From Methanocella_A sp049676595 (lineage in GTDB: Archaea; Halobacteriota; Methanocellia; Methanocellales; Methanocellaceae): DNA of 64,000 nucleotides. The stretch covers positions 1,116,001-1,180,000 of the forward strand of contig NZ_CP187259.1 in assembly GCF_049676595.1 (NCBI RefSeq), given 5' to 3'. Under the pieces are notes generated by a model. That model was not told the origin of the DNA, made no database searches, and was given only the letters and a program-made list of their open reading frames with translations. Made by a program: the position numbers and the translations under genes. This document shows, piece by piece, positions 1-8,393 of this stretch (its first letter is position 1; each line of letters begins with the position of its first letter).

Positions 1-1158
1 GATGGGCGTGTCCATCTCGAACCGGCCTGCCACGTATCCGATGGTGCGGACGTGCTTCATGGAGGCGACGCCTTCGAACACTCCGGCCATGTCGTGGCGG
101 GATCCGTCCTCGATCTCCAGGCTCTTCATCAGGTACATGAGGCCTCCGCATTCTGCGTAGATGGGCATGCCCCGCCTGGACGCCTCGAAGATGGACTTGC
201 GCATGGAGTCGTTCCGGGCCAGCTCTGCGGCGAAGATTTCGGGGTAGCCTCCCCCGATGATCAGCCCGTCGACTTCCGGTATTTCGGCGTCGTGCACGGG
301 GCTGAAGTGGACGATCTCCGCGCCGCGGCACTGGAGCAGGTCAATGTTATCCTTGTAGTAGAAGTTGAATGCCTCGTCGAGGGCAAGGCCGATGCGGACT
401 CCGCCAGGGTTCTTCCTGACGAAGATCTCAGGTTTCGGCTCCCGGATGGGCGGCGCCTCGGCGGCGATCTCGGCGATGCGTTTCAGGTTCAGGTTATCCC
501 TGATCGTCTCCTTGATCTTTTCCAGCTTGGAATCGAAGCCCTCGACTCTGGAAGCGCCCTCTCGCGCCGGGATTAACCCTAAGTGGCGCATGGTCAGCTT
601 CATCGAGTTGCTCCTCGGGATGGCGCCCAGCACTTCTACGCCGGTGTACTTCTCGATGGCCATCTTCGCCTTCTCTGCGTGGCGCTCGCTGCCGATCTTG
701 TTGAGGATGACGCCCCTGATGTTGACGCCCCTGTCGAAGTCCCGGTAGCCTTTGACAATGGCTGCGGTGCTCCGGGTGATGCTCTGGGCGTCGATGATGA
801 GGATGACGGGTGTCTTGAGGATCTTGGCGATCTGCGCGGTGGAGCCGACATCAGACAGGCTTTCCAGGCCTTCGTAGAGGCCTCTGACGCCTTCGATGAT
901 GGCGATGTCCGAGCCTTCCGAGGAGTGAATGAACGCCTCGGCTATAGCTTTGTCCGACATCAGGTAGCCGTCCAGGTTGCCGCCTTGCTTGCCGGTGATC
1001 ATGGAATGGTAGCTGGGATCGATATAGTCCAGGCCCACCTTGAAGGGCTGAACTGTCTTTCCCTGCTCTTTGAGCAGCGCCATAATGCCTACGGAAATGG
1101 TCGTTTTTCCCGCGCTGCTCCTGTCGCCGGCCAGGATGACCCTCGGTATTTTAATCAT
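1..1158 (-). CDS. cfbB: Ni-sirohydrochlorin a,c-diamide synthase CfbB (C-terminus beyond window)
   Basis: Amidates the a and c acetate side chains of Ni-sirohydrochlorin, using glutamine and ATP, as the second step of F430 synthesis. The 386 codons present begin ATG at 1158 with MIKIPRVILAGD and a P-loop, SSAGKTT, near residue 15. This is the CobB/CbiA dethiobiotin-synthetase-like ATPase half. A glutamine amidotransferase half follows, with IIGGGYPE and the nucleophile motif YAECGGLMYL. The reading frame runs off the window start, so roughly the last 60-80 residues are missing. The start overlaps the cfbC stop as ATGA (1155-1158). Cobyrinate a,c-diamide synthase has the same architecture, but the cfb operon context decides for CfbB. 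Confidence 0.93.
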   Translation of the reverse strand, partial: MIKIPRVILAGDRSSAGKTTISVGIMALLKEQGKTVQPFKVGLDYIDPSYHSMITGKQGGNLDGYLMSDKAIAEAFIHSSEGSDIAIIEGVRGLYEGLESLSDVGSTAQIAKILKTPVILIIDAQSITRSTAAIVKGYRDFDRGVNIRGVILNKIGSERHAEKAKMAIEKYTGVEVLGAIPRSNSMKLTMRHLGLIPAREGASRVEGFDSKLEKIKETIRDNLNLKRIAEIAAEAPPIREPKPEIFVRKNPGGVRIGLALDEAFNFYYKDNIDLLQCRGAEIVHFSPVHDAEIPEVDGLIIGGGYPEIFAAELARNDSMRKSIFEASRRGMPIYAECGGLMYLMKSLEIEDGSRHDMAGVFEGVASMKHVRTIGYVAGRFEMDTPI

Positions 1159-1979
1159 AATAGTGTCAATTCCCTCAGGTATGCGTCTTCTAATGCTTCT
1201 GGAACCTTATTATCCTTTTCCATTAAAACTTTCGCTGCGAGACCTCTGTAGATGGAAGCAGCTTCAGACGAAGGGCTAGCCTCTATCACGCTCTTCCCCG
1301 CCCGCTCGCACTGCTGGACAATCCGGTTGCGGGGGATGTAGGACAGCATCGGCACTCCCAGGGCATCGGCGAACCGCTGGACGATCTCCTGTTCGTCGGC
1401 AGCCTCCCGCTCGTTGCAGATGATGCCGCCGAGCGGAGTCTTGAGGGTGTTGAGCCCCCGGCAGATGTTGTTCGCCGCATACAGCGGCATGTACTCCCCG
1501 GAGGTGATAATGTAGGCTTCCCTGACCATCTTCCTGGTGATGGGGACCGCGAAGCCCCCGCAGACGATGTCACCCGGCACGTCGAAGATCAGCACATCCG
1601 CCTTTTTCATGAAGGGCGAATTCTTCATGAGGACCTCTACTGCCACGATGATGCCTCTGCCGGCACAGCCGATGCCGGGCTCCGGCCCGCCTACTTCGGT
1701 GCACCTGACGCCGCCGAAGCCTTCGAAGATCACGTCTTCTTCCTTGATACTGTCTATCTTATTCTTCCGCTCCCTGACCGTGTCCATTATGGTGGGGATG
1801 CGGCGGCCGCCCAAGAGAGTAATAGAAGAGTCGCTCTTGGGGTCGCACCCGATGAGCATGACTTTCTTGCCCATCTCGCCCAGCGCTGCGGCCATGTTTG
1901 AGGCCGTCGTAGATTTGCCAATGCCGCCCTTGCCATAGACTGCGAGCCGTTTCTGGCTCGTGAATTGTTTCAGGCTCAT
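1155..1979 (-). CDS. cfbC: F430 synthase reductase component CfbC (NifH-like)
   Basis: Homodimeric ATP-dependent iron-sulfur reductase. It passes electrons to CfbD for the six-electron reduction and lactam-ring formation that gives seco-F430. The 274-residue protein has an N-terminal P-loop GKGGIGKST (about 16-24) and the GCDPKSDSS switch, both typical of NifH/BchL. Conserved cysteines in VRCTEVGGPEPGIGCAGRG and in DVPGDIVCGGF would ligate the subunit-bridging [4Fe-4S] cluster. NifH itself is excluded by the cfb neighbours and by the absence of nifDK. The gene overlaps cfbD upstream and cfbB downstream by four bases each, so translation is probably coupled. Confidence 0.95.
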   Translation of the reverse strand: MSLKQFTSQKRLAVYGKGGIGKSTTASNMAAALGEMGKKVMLIGCDPKSDSSITLLGGRRIPTIMDTVRERKNKIDSIKEEDVIFEGFGGVRCTEVGGPEPGIGCAGRGIIVAVEVLMKNSPFMKKADVLIFDVPGDIVCGGFAVPITRKMVREAYIITSGEYMPLYAANNICRGLNTLKTPLGGIICNEREAADEQEIVQRFADALGVPMLSYIPRNRIVQQCERAGKSVIEASPSSEAASIYRGLAAKVLMEKDNKVPEALEDAYLRELTLL

Positions 1980-3070
1980 AGCATGCTCCTGAGCGTGGCC
2001 CCGAACTCGGACTCTACTATATTATCTACTCCCAGCGTCTTCGGGTGCAGGTCGATCTCCACCATTACGTGCTGGTGCCCTGCCTTCCGCAGCGGCTCCA
2101 CCTGGCGGGGGCCGTTGGTGATAGAGAAGATCTCCATGCCCTGCAGCGCCTCGAACGGGACGCCGTGGGGGACGCCGGTGATGACTGCATAGTCATACTC
2201 AGAGTATTGCGCTTTGATGATCTCTGCAGCCCTGTCGCCGGTCTCCGGGTACTCGTCCAGCCCGCCGGTAATATGATCGATCATATACTTATTATCTGCA
2301 TAGGCTTTCGTGATCGTACTGGCATACCGGCGGATCCTGGGCAGGCCTATTGTCTGGTCCAGGTTGGCGATGGTTACCGGCACCGGGGCGCCCAGTTTGA
2401 GGGCTGCCTCGTTGACCGCCATGTTGGCATCGGCGAACATATATGCCGTCTCCTTCTTGGCGTTGAGGATGGAGATGCCTTTTTTACCCTGCTTCATCAG
2501 CTCCAGCAGACGTGCTGCAGCCTTATACTTTAGATCGCCCCTGGAGGGCTCGATGTAGTCGCTGCTCGCTGCTCCGGCCTTCTTCTCCAGCTCGGTGGCC
2601 AGCAGCAGCATTTTCTTCTGGCGGTCCAGCTCCGCTTTCTCGAGGATTCCCGCAGCGTGGGCCGCTTCCAGCGTCACTATCGCCCCGGTGGTATTGTCCC
2701 CGTGGCCCGCGTGGATCTCGACTTCGACCACCGGCACCCCCGGCTCGGCATCCTCCACCGCCCGGTGGAAGTTCTCCCCGATGATCATGCTGGCGCAGGT
2801 ACCCACTATACCGATCGTTTTAGGGTTGAACCGGTCGGAGACCTTCTTCAGCACGCTGACAAGAACATCGTGGGCGCCGAAGACGTAGTCCGAGTCACAC
2901 ATGGCTGTAGTCACCACTCTCAGGCCGTCCTCTTCCAGCAGCCTCGAGTGCTTGAAGCAGCACCCAGGAGGCCCGTGCAGCACTGCCACGTCCACGTCCA
3001 GGTCCCTTAAAGTATAGAGCGCCGCCACGATGGCGCTGGGCCGCGGCTGAATGATCCGGTTATCTTCCAA
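1976..3070 (-). CDS. cfbD: F430 synthase catalytic component CfbD (NifD-like)
   Basis: Catalytic partner of CfbC. It binds Ni-sirohydrochlorin a,c-diamide and reduces it to 15,17(3)-seco-F430-17(3)-acid. The 364 residues resemble nitrogenase component 1 but are shorter. Candidate cluster cysteines lie in HGPPGCCFKHSR (about residue 37) and GTCASMIIGE (about 110). The start is a TTG at 3070, chosen because a GGAGGT lies 8 nt upstream; that ribosome site overlaps the cfbE stop. It sits between cfbE and cfbC in one minus-strand operon. Confidence 0.93.
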   Translation of the reverse strand: MEDNRIIQPRPSAIVAALYTLRDLDVDVAVLHGPPGCCFKHSRLLEEDGLRVVTTAMCDSDYVFGAHDVLVSVLKKVSDRFNPKTIGIVGTCASMIIGENFHRAVEDAEPGVPVVEVEIHAGHGDNTTGAIVTLEAAHAAGILEKAELDRQKKMLLLATELEKKAGAASSDYIEPSRGDLKYKAAARLLELMKQGKKGISILNAKKETAYMFADANMAVNEAALKLGAPVPVTIANLDQTIGLPRIRRYASTITKAYADNKYMIDHITGGLDEYPETGDRAAEIIKAQYSEYDYAVITGVPHGVPFEALQGMEIFSITNGPRQVEPLRKAGHQHVMVEIDLHPKTLGVDNIVESEFGATLRSML

Positions 3071-3076
3071 CTTCGT

Positions 3077-4351
3077 CTACCTCCATGTCTTCACGCAGGA
3101 AATGATCATGTCTCCGGGGGCAGTCCTGCTCAGCGCTTCCCGAATTCCCTCTTCCAGGCTGGCAGCGTGCAGGCCGTTTACTGCCCGCAGCCGATCGCCT
3201 ACCAGCACGACTTCCCCTGCCCATGACTCCGCAATTCCGGCAGCTCTCGCAGGGTCCAGGCCGTCGCACACGTTATATCTCTCTTCGCCCAGCACCAGCA
3301 CTCTGCGTCCGGTGTGGCCGCTGCTCTTCTCTATGGCCCGGAGCACGCCGTCGATCGACAGGCCGGAGCACGAGTTATCCAGCAGCATCCTGCCCTGGAT
3401 TAGATCTCGCTTCATCCTGCCCGGGATGCCATCGAAACCTGCCAGCGCCGCTGACACGGCTTCCGGGGATGCACCCATCCTGAGGGCGGCAGCTGCTGCA
3501 CAAAGGGCGGGGTCGCCGTACGAGTCGAAGTCCAGTCCCGGTGCAAACGAGGGGTCGATGGTCTTGCCCTCAATTAGCGGCCCCTCGATCGTCCGGTCTT
3601 TCGCGTACTGCAGATCGCCGCCTTCGCCGAAGCTGATCTCGTCCCGCCCGCCGGTCAGCATGTACGATGCCTGATGCACGATAGTACTGCCCGGCTTTCG
3701 GTACTCTACCATCTGCATCTTCGCAGTAAAAGACCGCCTGGTCCCGCCGGCGATCTGATAATCTCTGTCCAGCGTTGTTATGGCGCCGACATCGGCGGTT
3801 CCACAGCCGCCCAGGGACACCTCGAACACACAGGCTGTCGGGTGCAGGCCTGCTCTTCTGGCGCTATCAAGCGCTAGGAGCATGTTTGCCGGGGTAATGC
3901 TCAGCCTTTCGCCCACGGGCCTGCCATCGAAGGTCAGCCCCGTGCTGGCGTGCACCAGCACATGCTCTCCTTTAGCCTGCAGCATCTTTCCCAGCAGCGT
4001 GCAGGAAGTGGTCTTCCCATACGTGCCCGTGACCTCCACGCTTTTCATGCCCCGCAGGCGGCCGGTGGCTTCTATCAGCAAGCCTGCCAGGCGGTGGTGG
4101 GTGAGGACAGGCACGCCTCGCCGCACCGCCTCGCCGACGAGCCGGTGGGGGGCCATATGCACCGGGGCAACCAGCAGGTCGAAAGCCGTGGCATCGGCAG
4201 GTTTCACTACCCTGATGCCATCACTGGACTTTCCCGATCCGTAAACGTCTACCGCGAAACTATCATAGCCGAGGCTTTGCAGCTCTTCGGCCAGGGTTAG
4301 CCCGCCGTGATTTACGTCGAGGACTGCTATCCGGGATGCGTCGAGGTCCAT
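3077..4351 (-). CDS. cfbE: Coenzyme F430 synthetase CfbE (Mur-ligase-like)
   Basis: Final F430 step: ATP-dependent closure of the six-membered carbocyclic ring of seco-F430. The 424-aa protein has an N-terminal Rossmann-like segment (MDLDASRIAVLDVNHGG), then the Mur-ligase P-loop VTGTYGKTTS near residue 110, a central domain with SLGGCGTADVGAIT, and a C-terminal Mur domain containing DNSCSGLSIDG and VLGEERYN. It starts with ATG at 4351, 19 bp after the cfbA stop, and ends 6 bp before cfbD. Peptidoglycan Mur ligases share the fold, but placement within cfbA-E-D-C-B makes CfbE the clear reading. Confidence 0.94.
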   Translation of the reverse strand: MDLDASRIAVLDVNHGGLTLAEELQSLGYDSFAVDVYGSGKSSDGIRVVKPADATAFDLLVAPVHMAPHRLVGEAVRRGVPVLTHHRLAGLLIEATGRLRGMKSVEVTGTYGKTTSCTLLGKMLQAKGEHVLVHASTGLTFDGRPVGERLSITPANMLLALDSARRAGLHPTACVFEVSLGGCGTADVGAITTLDRDYQIAGGTRRSFTAKMQMVEYRKPGSTIVHQASYMLTGGRDEISFGEGGDLQYAKDRTIEGPLIEGKTIDPSFAPGLDFDSYGDPALCAAAAALRMGASPEAVSAALAGFDGIPGRMKRDLIQGRMLLDNSCSGLSIDGVLRAIEKSSGHTGRRVLVLGEERYNVCDGLDPARAAGIAESWAGEVVLVGDRLRAVNGLHAASLEEGIREALSRTAPGDMIISCVKTWR

Positions 4352-4370
4352 CCGGCTATACCTTCGAGCC

Positions 4371-4772
4371 TCAGCTCTCGTAAACGGCGAACGCCTGAGT
4401 TACCCGCCTGCAGGACAGCTCGGCGATCAGGTCGTCGGAGCCCAGGGGGTCAGCGTAGACAATGTCGTAGCCGTTGTAGGTGATTCTCTTCTGGCCTTCT
4501 TTCAGCCCGATCAGGTTGGGGATGTCTTCCTTGATGTGGACGCCCCTCGCGAGGAACAGCGGGAACACGACGATCTTCTTGACCCCGGTGCCGTCAAAGC
4601 TGTCCAGCCCGTCCTTGATGGTCGGCTTGTTCATGTTCATGAACCCGACACGCACTACTGCATCGGGCATCTTCTTCGCCATGCGGGCGGCGACATCTTC
4701 GATCAGCTCCTGGTTATAGGGCATGGAACTGCCGTGGCCGACGACCAGCAGGCCGAACTTTTGGTTTTCCAT
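4371..4772 (-). CDS. cfbA: Sirohydrochlorin nickelochelatase CfbA (short CbiX type)
   Basis: Inserts Ni2+ into sirohydrochlorin, the first committed step of F430 synthesis. Chosen at 133 aa from the ATG at 4772 (MENQKFGLLVVGHGSS), because a GGAG lies about 10 nt upstream and archaeal CfbA/CbiXS proteins are about 130 aa; a longer frame upstream is unlikely. The metal-binding His is in VVGHGSS near residue 12, and a second conserved His is in FLARGVHIKED. It is the first gene of the minus-strand cfb operon, followed by cfbE after 19 bp. A cobalt chelatase role cannot be excluded from sequence alone. Confidence 0.92.
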   Translation of the reverse strand: MENQKFGLLVVGHGSSMPYNQELIEDVAARMAKKMPDAVVRVGFMNMNKPTIKDGLDSFDGTGVKKIVVFPLFLARGVHIKEDIPNLIGLKEGQKRITYNGYDIVYADPLGSDDLIAELSCRRVTQAFAVYES

Positions 4773-4834
4773 TACAAACACTCCGTGGGGCGAGCTTAAG
4801 CTCGCCAACTTCTTACAAGATAGGTGCTCTTGAA

Positions 4835-4846
4835 GGTATAAAAAAG
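4835..4846 (-). promoter_or_regulatory. TATA-box candidate for the cfb operon
   Basis: On the minus strand this reads CTTTTTTATACC, about 65 nt upstream of the cfbA start. A transcript from it would have a leader of roughly 35-40 nt. No transcript data are available. Confidence 0.45.
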
Positions 4847-5008
4847 TTAGCGTTCGTAACACTGAATGTGAAAAACGAATGCAATTTTATACTGGATTGA
4901 TCTGCAGGTGACTATCGTATCGACAACCTCGGGTGAGGATATGGCAGCCCGCCGTCTCGATAGCATCCGCTTTCCGGGCATAAGGTCTGAAATCTAAAAA
5001 AAGAGCAA

Positions 5009-5869
5009 TTATGTCCTGTACCAGTACAGGGTAAAGTTTTCGAGCTTGTAGCCTGCCTTGCCCCGGCCGACGAGGCTGCTCATGTGACCTTTCAGCATCA
5101 CCAGGGCGATATAGTAGTTATTCATGCTATGGTAGAGCTTCAGCCTCTCCGCCAGCAGGGAGAGCAGGTCTTCCATAGAAACCGGCTCGGCGATCAGCTC
5201 CAGGACTACTTCGTCGACCCTGTCGAGCTGGCTCAGGTGATAGTCCGCCGCTTTCAGCGCTTCGCTGCGGGTGAGCGGCCTGCCGTGGCCGGGCACCACG
5301 TAGTCGAAGTCCTGCTGCTTCATTCTCTCGAGCGATGTGCGGCAGATGTCCGGATCAATGCAATACGGGAGCTTGTACTTCGACCACAGGTCTTCCGAAT
5401 ACAGGGCATCAGCCGTATAGAAGACTCCGTCTTCGGTGATGAACCCGTACTGCCCCAGCGTGTGGCCGGGCAGGAACACCGGCTTGATCGTATCGTCTTG
5501 CCACTCCTCGATGTAGGTGTCTACTTCACAGGCGTTGCCCTGGAAGTACGGCGTGACCAGCTCGATCGGCGGCTTCGCCCAGCTGAAGAGGCCTCTGATG
5601 TTGACCTCCGGGTAGCGGACCAGCAGCGCATCGTCTCTGGAGGCTATGACTCTCGCTCCCCGCTCCCTGAACTCGCAGGCGTGGCGGAAATGATCGTTGT
5701 GGCCGTGGGTGATGAGGACGTTATGAATTTGCTTTCCGGCCACTTCTTTGTAGCCGGTGCTCCCCGGGTCAATCACGTAGTCTTTGAACAGCCCCGTGTT
5801 ACTCATGGCAGGCAGGTAGTACGAATTACCTGCAACCTTGACCGGCTCCACAATCTTTTCGCTTGCCAT
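5009..5869 (-). CDS. Metallo-beta-lactamase-fold hydrolase (paralogue 1)
   Basis: A 286-aa MBL-fold protein with the metal motif THGHNDHFRH (about 54-63), the second-site PGHTLGQYG and the distal PGHGRPLT, so a two-metal hydrolase is expected. A C-terminal helical extension of about 70 aa follows the catalytic domain. Substrate is not recognisable. It is a clear paralogue of the protein at 8394-9242: both open PVKV-G--YY/FY-P, share KDY--DP, and end in YWY/YWK. A TATA-like tgtatatc lies about 25-30 nt upstream of ATG 5869, in the gap shared with the divergent cupin gene. Confidence 0.8.
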   Translation of the reverse strand: MASEKIVEPVKVAGNSYYLPAMSNTGLFKDYVIDPGSTGYKEVAGKQIHNVLITHGHNDHFRHACEFRERGARVIASRDDALLVRYPEVNIRGLFSWAKPPIELVTPYFQGNACEVDTYIEEWQDDTIKPVFLPGHTLGQYGFITEDGVFYTADALYSEDLWSKYKLPYCIDPDICRTSLERMKQQDFDYVVPGHGRPLTRSEALKAADYHLSQLDRVDEVVLELIAEPVSMEDLLSLLAERLKLYHSMNNYYIALVMLKGHMSSLVGRGKAGYKLENFTLYWYRT

Positions 5870-5910
5870 AGCATCCCTTTATATCAGATTGATGATATAC
5901 AGTTTTTTTA

Positions 5911-6315
5911 ATGCCGCTCAACAACCTTAAAGGTTCTCCAGATGCAGGCCACTTCATGGTGCAGAACCGGGAACGTGTCAAGCCTTACACCACGAAGGAC
6001 GGCTCCACCGTCTGGGAACTCCTTCACCCGCTGAACACCCCTGTACTGGATGTCAGCGTCGCGGAAGCCTACGTCGAGAGCGGCAAAGAGACAAGGATGC
6101 ACGTCCACCACGAATCCCAGGAGATCTACTATATAGTGGACGGGGAAGGCATCATGTGGCTGGGCAACCGGCGGATAGATGTCCGCCCCGGCGATGCAGT
6201 CCTCATTCCCCAGGGCACCCCCCACAAGATCAAGGCCGGGGAGGGCGGAGTTCGAATTTTGTGCATCTGCGCGCCACCGTATATGCACGAAGATACGGGG
6301 CTCATGGATGTCTGA
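5911..6315 (+). CDS. Small cupin-domain protein
   Basis: A 134-aa single-domain cupin. Motif 1 is HVHHESQEIYYIVDGEG and motif 2 is PGDAVLIPQGTPHKI, giving the His/Glu metal-ligand pattern of mannose-6-phosphate-isomerase-like cupins. Function and substrate are unknown. It is divergent from the MBL gene at 5869 and shares its 41-bp upstream gap. ATG 5911 is used; an internal ATG at 5956/5957 is possible. A GC-rich hairpin follows 30 bp after the stop. Confidence 0.72.
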   Translation: MPLNNLKGSPDAGHFMVQNRERVKPYTTKDGSTVWELLHPLNTPVLDVSVAEAYVESGKETRMHVHHESQEIYYIVDGEGIMWLGNRRIDVRPGDAVLIPQGTPHKIKAGEGGVRILCICAPPYMHEDTGLMDV

Positions 6316-6345
6316 TTGCTCAGGCTGGTGAACCGTCAATGCGAA

Positions 6346-6376
6346 CGCTGCGCTGTGACGCCAGCCCAGCGCAGCG
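6346..6376 (+). terminator. GC-rich hairpin after the cupin gene
   Basis: CGCTGCGCTG pairs perfectly with CAGCGCAGCG around an 11-nt loop. It could end the cupin transcript, although no U-run follows directly. The same core (GAACGCTGCGCT) caps two larger palindromic elements near 28.3 and 51.3 kb, so it may instead be a short member of that repeat family. Confidence 0.4.
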
Positions 6377-6452
6377 ATCGTCTTTGTCCACGAGCCGATA
6401 TAGCATAGAGAAGAAAAACGATATAAACGATCAGCCCCCGTTTTCTGGTAAG

Positions 6453-7616
6453 ATGACGCCACCCGCAGACGCCATTAACTCCCTGAAAAGCCTCGACTTT
6501 TTCAAGCAAGCTTACCGGATGAGGGTTGATGATCTGCTGGCGCAGAGAAAGGCGGGTAAAAAGGTCGTAGGCACCTTCTGCCTGTTCGTCCCGGACGAGA
6601 TCATCTTCGCCGCGGGGGCTGACAGAGTGGTCCTTTGCGGGGGCAAGGTGGATACGATTCCCCTCGGGGAACAGTATTTACCGAGAAACGTCTGCCCTTT
6701 AATCAAGTCCTCATTCGGCTCGGTGGTGGGCGGGTGTACTGGCAAAGGTGAAGCCTGCCCTCACTTCGGCGTCGTGGATGCGGTTATCGGGGAATCGACC
6801 TGCGACGGCAAGAAGAAGATGTTCGAGCTGATGCAGCAGTTTATCCCCACTTACCTGATCGATTTACCCCAGAAGCCCGACACCCCGGCAGCACGCCAGT
6901 ATTATCTCTCGGAGCTCGAGGCCTTCCAGGAGTACATGGAACGGCTGACCGGCAACAAGGTCACTGACGAGCGTCTGCGGGAGGAGATCAGGAACGGGAA
7001 CGAGCTGCGCAAGCTGATGCAGCGCCTTTTCAATTACCGGAAAGCGGCCCGGCCACCCATTACCGGCCTCGAGATCCTGCAAGTCACCCAGCGTCAGCTT
7101 TTCCTGTCGCCCGGGCAGCTGAAAGCCGGTGTAGCCCGGCTGTGCGACGAGCTGGAAGGGCGTACTGGCGGCCCTTCAGGCCCCCGGATTATGATCTCTG
7201 GCTGTCCCATGTCGGCAGGCAATGTCAAGGTGCCCCGCATTGTCGAGGAGCGAGGCGCCGTCATCGTAGTCGAGGAAAGCTGTACTGGCACCCGGGCGTT
7301 CGACAACCTCGTCGACGAGACTAAGCCGCCACTGGAAGCGCTGGCGGAGAGGTACCTCCAGATACCGTGCTCCTGCATGACGCCCAACGACCGGCGCATC
7401 GACCGAATCCTGGCTCTCGCAAAAGAGTATCGCGTCGACGGGGTCGTACACTATTCGCTGCAGTCCTGCCACGGGTACAACGTGGAGAAGTTCAAAGTCC
7501 AGCAGGCGCTGCGGGAAGCCGGGATTCCCATGCTGGCGATCGAGACCGACTACTCTACGTCGGACGTGGAACAGCTGCGAGTCCGCATCGACGCCTTCCT
7601 GGAGATGTTAGCATGA
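6453..7616 (+). CDS. Double-cubane-cluster anaerobic reductase, YjiM-like (HgdB/BcrC superfamily)
   Basis: Belongs to the 2-hydroxyacyl-CoA dehydratase / benzoyl-CoA reductase superfamily. From memory of E. coli YjiM it matches closely along its length: PRNVCPLIKSS, GESTCDGKKKM, CSCMTPNDRR and IETDYSTSDVEQL. YjiM-type proteins with a single large subunit are linked to the double-cubane [8Fe-9S] reductases, which act on small molecules; the physiological substrate is unknown. The 387-aa start at ATG 6453 is preferred because a TATA-like gatataaac sits about 27 nt upstream and homology begins there. The stop overlaps the activator gene as ATGA. Confidence 0.85.
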   Translation: MTPPADAINSLKSLDFFKQAYRMRVDDLLAQRKAGKKVVGTFCLFVPDEIIFAAGADRVVLCGGKVDTIPLGEQYLPRNVCPLIKSSFGSVVGGCTGKGEACPHFGVVDAVIGESTCDGKKKMFELMQQFIPTYLIDLPQKPDTPAARQYYLSELEAFQEYMERLTGNKVTDERLREEIRNGNELRKLMQRLFNYRKAARPPITGLEILQVTQRQLFLSPGQLKAGVARLCDELEGRTGGPSGPRIMISGCPMSAGNVKVPRIVEERGAVIVVEESCTGTRAFDNLVDETKPPLEALAERYLQIPCSCMTPNDRRIDRILALAKEYRVDGVVHYSLQSCHGYNVEKFKVQQALREAGIPMLAIETDYSTSDVEQLRVRIDAFLEMLA

Positions 7617-8374
7617 TGTCCGCAGGTATCGATGCTGGCGCTGCGACTATCAAAGCCGTGCTATTGATCGACGGAAAAGTGACGGGCAGCATCGTCCGGC
7701 CCACGGGCTTCGACTTCTCGGCTGCAGCGCTGCAGATATACGATGACCTGCTCCGGCAAACCGGCACAGAGAAAGCCGCCGTCGGCGCAATCGGCGCCAC
7801 GGGCTACGGCCGGGACAGCATCTCTTTTGCCACGAAGCGGATTAGCGAGATTACTGCCCATGCCCAGGGCGTCTACCACCTGTACCCTGAAGTCCGGGGC
7901 ATCATCGACATCGGCGGCCAGGATAGTAAGATCATAGTAGTCAACGACGGCAAGGTCGTCGATTTCCTCATGAACGATCGGTGTGCGGCAGGCACGGGCA
8001 AGTTCCTCGAGCACACTGCAAGGGCGCTTGAGCTCACTGTCGAAGACCTCGGCCAGATCGCTCTCTCCTCGAAAAGCCCGGCCAGCATCAACAGTATGTG
8101 CACAGTCTTCGCCGAGTCGGAGGTCATCTCTCTTAGAGCGAAAGGCTTCTCGAGAGAAGATATCGCCGCCGGGCTCGTCGAGAGTATAGCGAGGCGAGTG
8201 GCCGTCATGGCCAGGCAGAAGGGGCTTTACCAGGACATCGCCTTGGTCGGCGGCGTGGCGAAGAACGCCGGCATCAGGGTAGCCCTCGAAAAAGAACTGG
8301 GCGTGGGACTATTTGTGCCTCCTGAGCCCCAGATCACAGGAGCCATTGGCGCTTCGCTTATCGCGATGCGGTAA
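7613..8374 (+). CDS. ATP-dependent activator of the double-cubane reductase (HgdC/YjiL-like)
   Basis: ASKHA-fold ATPase that carries a subunit-bridging [4Fe-4S] cluster and drives low-potential electrons into its partner. The 253-aa protein shows the phosphate loop GIDAGAATIKA, the second motif DIGGQDSKII, the cluster cysteines in NDRCAAGTGKF and NSMCTVFAESE, and the C-terminal VGGVAKNAG. All are diagnostic for HgdC/BadG activators. It overlaps the reductase gene by 4 bp (ATGA), so the pair is a two-component system. ATG 7616 is an alternative start one codon later. Confidence 0.88.
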   Translation: MMSAGIDAGAATIKAVLLIDGKVTGSIVRPTGFDFSAAALQIYDDLLRQTGTEKAAVGAIGATGYGRDSISFATKRISEITAHAQGVYHLYPEVRGIIDIGGQDSKIIVVNDGKVVDFLMNDRCAAGTGKFLEHTARALELTVEDLGQIALSSKSPASINSMCTVFAESEVISLRAKGFSREDIAAGLVESIARRVAVMARQKGLYQDIALVGGVAKNAGIRVALEKELGVGLFVPPEPQITGAIGASLIAMR

Positions 8375-8393
8375 ATTAATGAAGTAAAATGCA

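Noticed and set aside
1155..3070. Nitrogenase nifH/nifD
   Set aside because: NifDK and cofactor genes are absent, the component-1-like protein is short, and the flanking genes are the F430 pathway.
6453..8374. 2-hydroxyglutaryl-CoA or benzoyl-CoA pathway genes
   Set aside because: Only one large subunit with an activator is present, without partner subunits or CoA ligases; sequence motifs fit the YjiM/YjiL type better.
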